Shown here: in pieces, positions 4,787-5,060 of the stretch | Position numbering within the stretch: the stretch's first letter is position 1 | Layout of the letters: every line of letters begins with the position of its first letter | NCBI GenBank assembly: GCA_958427375.1 | Contig: CAUABY010000161.1 | Coordinates: 1-5,060 of the forward strand | Direction: 5' to 3' | DNA from: an uncultured Eubacteriales bacterium | GTDB taxonomy: Bacteria > Bacillota > Clostridia > Oscillospirales > Oscillospiraceae | DNA length: 5,060 nt | Position numbers and translations under genes: made by a program | Notes under the pieces: generated by a model | Told to the model about the DNA's origin: nothing | Seen by the model: only the letters and a program-made list of their open reading frames with translations | Databases searched by the model: none

Positions 4787-5060
4787 ATACAAAATAATTT
4801 ACGCCGACCCGCCGTGGCATTATCGAACCTATTCAAAAAAAGGCCAAGGGCGTTCTGCGGAAAGCCATTATCCAACAATGGACATTGAGGACATCAAGGC
4901 GCTTCCAATTGCAGAAATCGCCGACAAAGACTGCGCACTTTTTATATGGGCGACATTCCCATGCCTGCGGGAAGCATTTGAAGTCATTGACGCTTGGGGC
5001 TTTTCCTATAAGACCGTGGCTTTTGTATGGGTGAAGCAAAACCGCAAGAACGATGACCTC
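4779..5060 (+). CDS. MT-A70 family DNA adenine N6-methyltransferase, partial (C-terminus beyond the right edge)
   Basis: The first 94 residues of a protein that continues past the window. The N-terminus MNKYKIIYADPPWHYRTY carries the DPPW catalytic motif (residues 10-13), which in MT-A70 enzymes positions the adenine N6 amino group. The region SAESHYPTMDIEDIKALPI (26-44) and ALFIWATFPCLREAFEVIDAWGF (53-75) match the usual strands and helix of this family after the motif. AFVWVKQNR (81-89) is the next conserved strand. ATG at 4779 follows GGAGGA by about 8 bases and overlaps the preceding stop. In phages such proteins methylate adenine in DNA, often without a partner nuclease. The AdoMet-binding glycine-rich motif, which lies near the C-terminus in this group, is outside the window. 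Confidence 0.92.
   Translation, partial: MNKYKIIYADPPWHYRTYSKKGQGRSAESHYPTMDIEDIKALPIAEIADKDCALFIWATFPCLREAFEVIDAWGFSYKTVAFVWVKQNRKNDDL

Overview
The window looks like phage or prophage DNA from a low-to-mid GC Gram-positive host, most likely a gut-type Clostridia lineage. The reasons are strong AGGAGG-type ribosome binding sites before nearly every gene, short genes packed with overlaps or gaps of a few bases, and several small protein types typical of such phages (DUF551, short zinc-ribbon proteins, orphan DNA methyltransferases). I could not run any search, so the lineage is an inference.

Layout. Bases 1-1314 hold two genes on the minus strand: a GT-A fold family 2 glycosyltransferase (1314 to 337), then an overlapping cysteine-rich protein that runs off the left edge (353 to 1). 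Bases 1315-1588 are a divergent intergenic region. It contains a perfect 14-bp hairpin with a T-run on the minus strand, flanked by two diverged inverted copies of one sequence, each lying just upstream of a ribosome binding site. From 1589 to the right edge every gene is on the plus strand in one apparent operon: a cytosine-5 DNA methyltransferase (1589-3277), a DUF551 protein (3280-3738), a zinc-ribbon protein (3731-4096), a double cysteine-cluster protein (4124-4534), an unrecognised small protein (4538-4786), and the start of an MT-A70 type adenine methyltransferase (4779 to the edge). No tRNA, rRNA, CRISPR array, insertion sequence or integrase is visible.

Two points stand out. First, the cytosine methyltransferase is circularly permuted: it begins at motif III and catalytic motif IV, runs through VI, VIII, a long repeat-rich target-recognition region, IX and X, and only then carries motifs I and II at its C-terminus. 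Second, a 143-codon open frame (1767-2198) is nested in the +1 frame of this gene, has its own well-placed AAGGAG, and reads like a genuine protein similar to hypothetical phage proteins I recall. It covers motifs VI to VIII and stops where the repeat array starts. I think it is the best candidate here for an under-described system: a dual-coding methyltransferase locus.

How the genes may work together (inference): the two orphan methyltransferases, with no restriction endonuclease in view, could modify cytosine and adenine in phage DNA and protect it from host restriction. The glycosyltransferase on the other strand could decorate a phage or host surface molecule.
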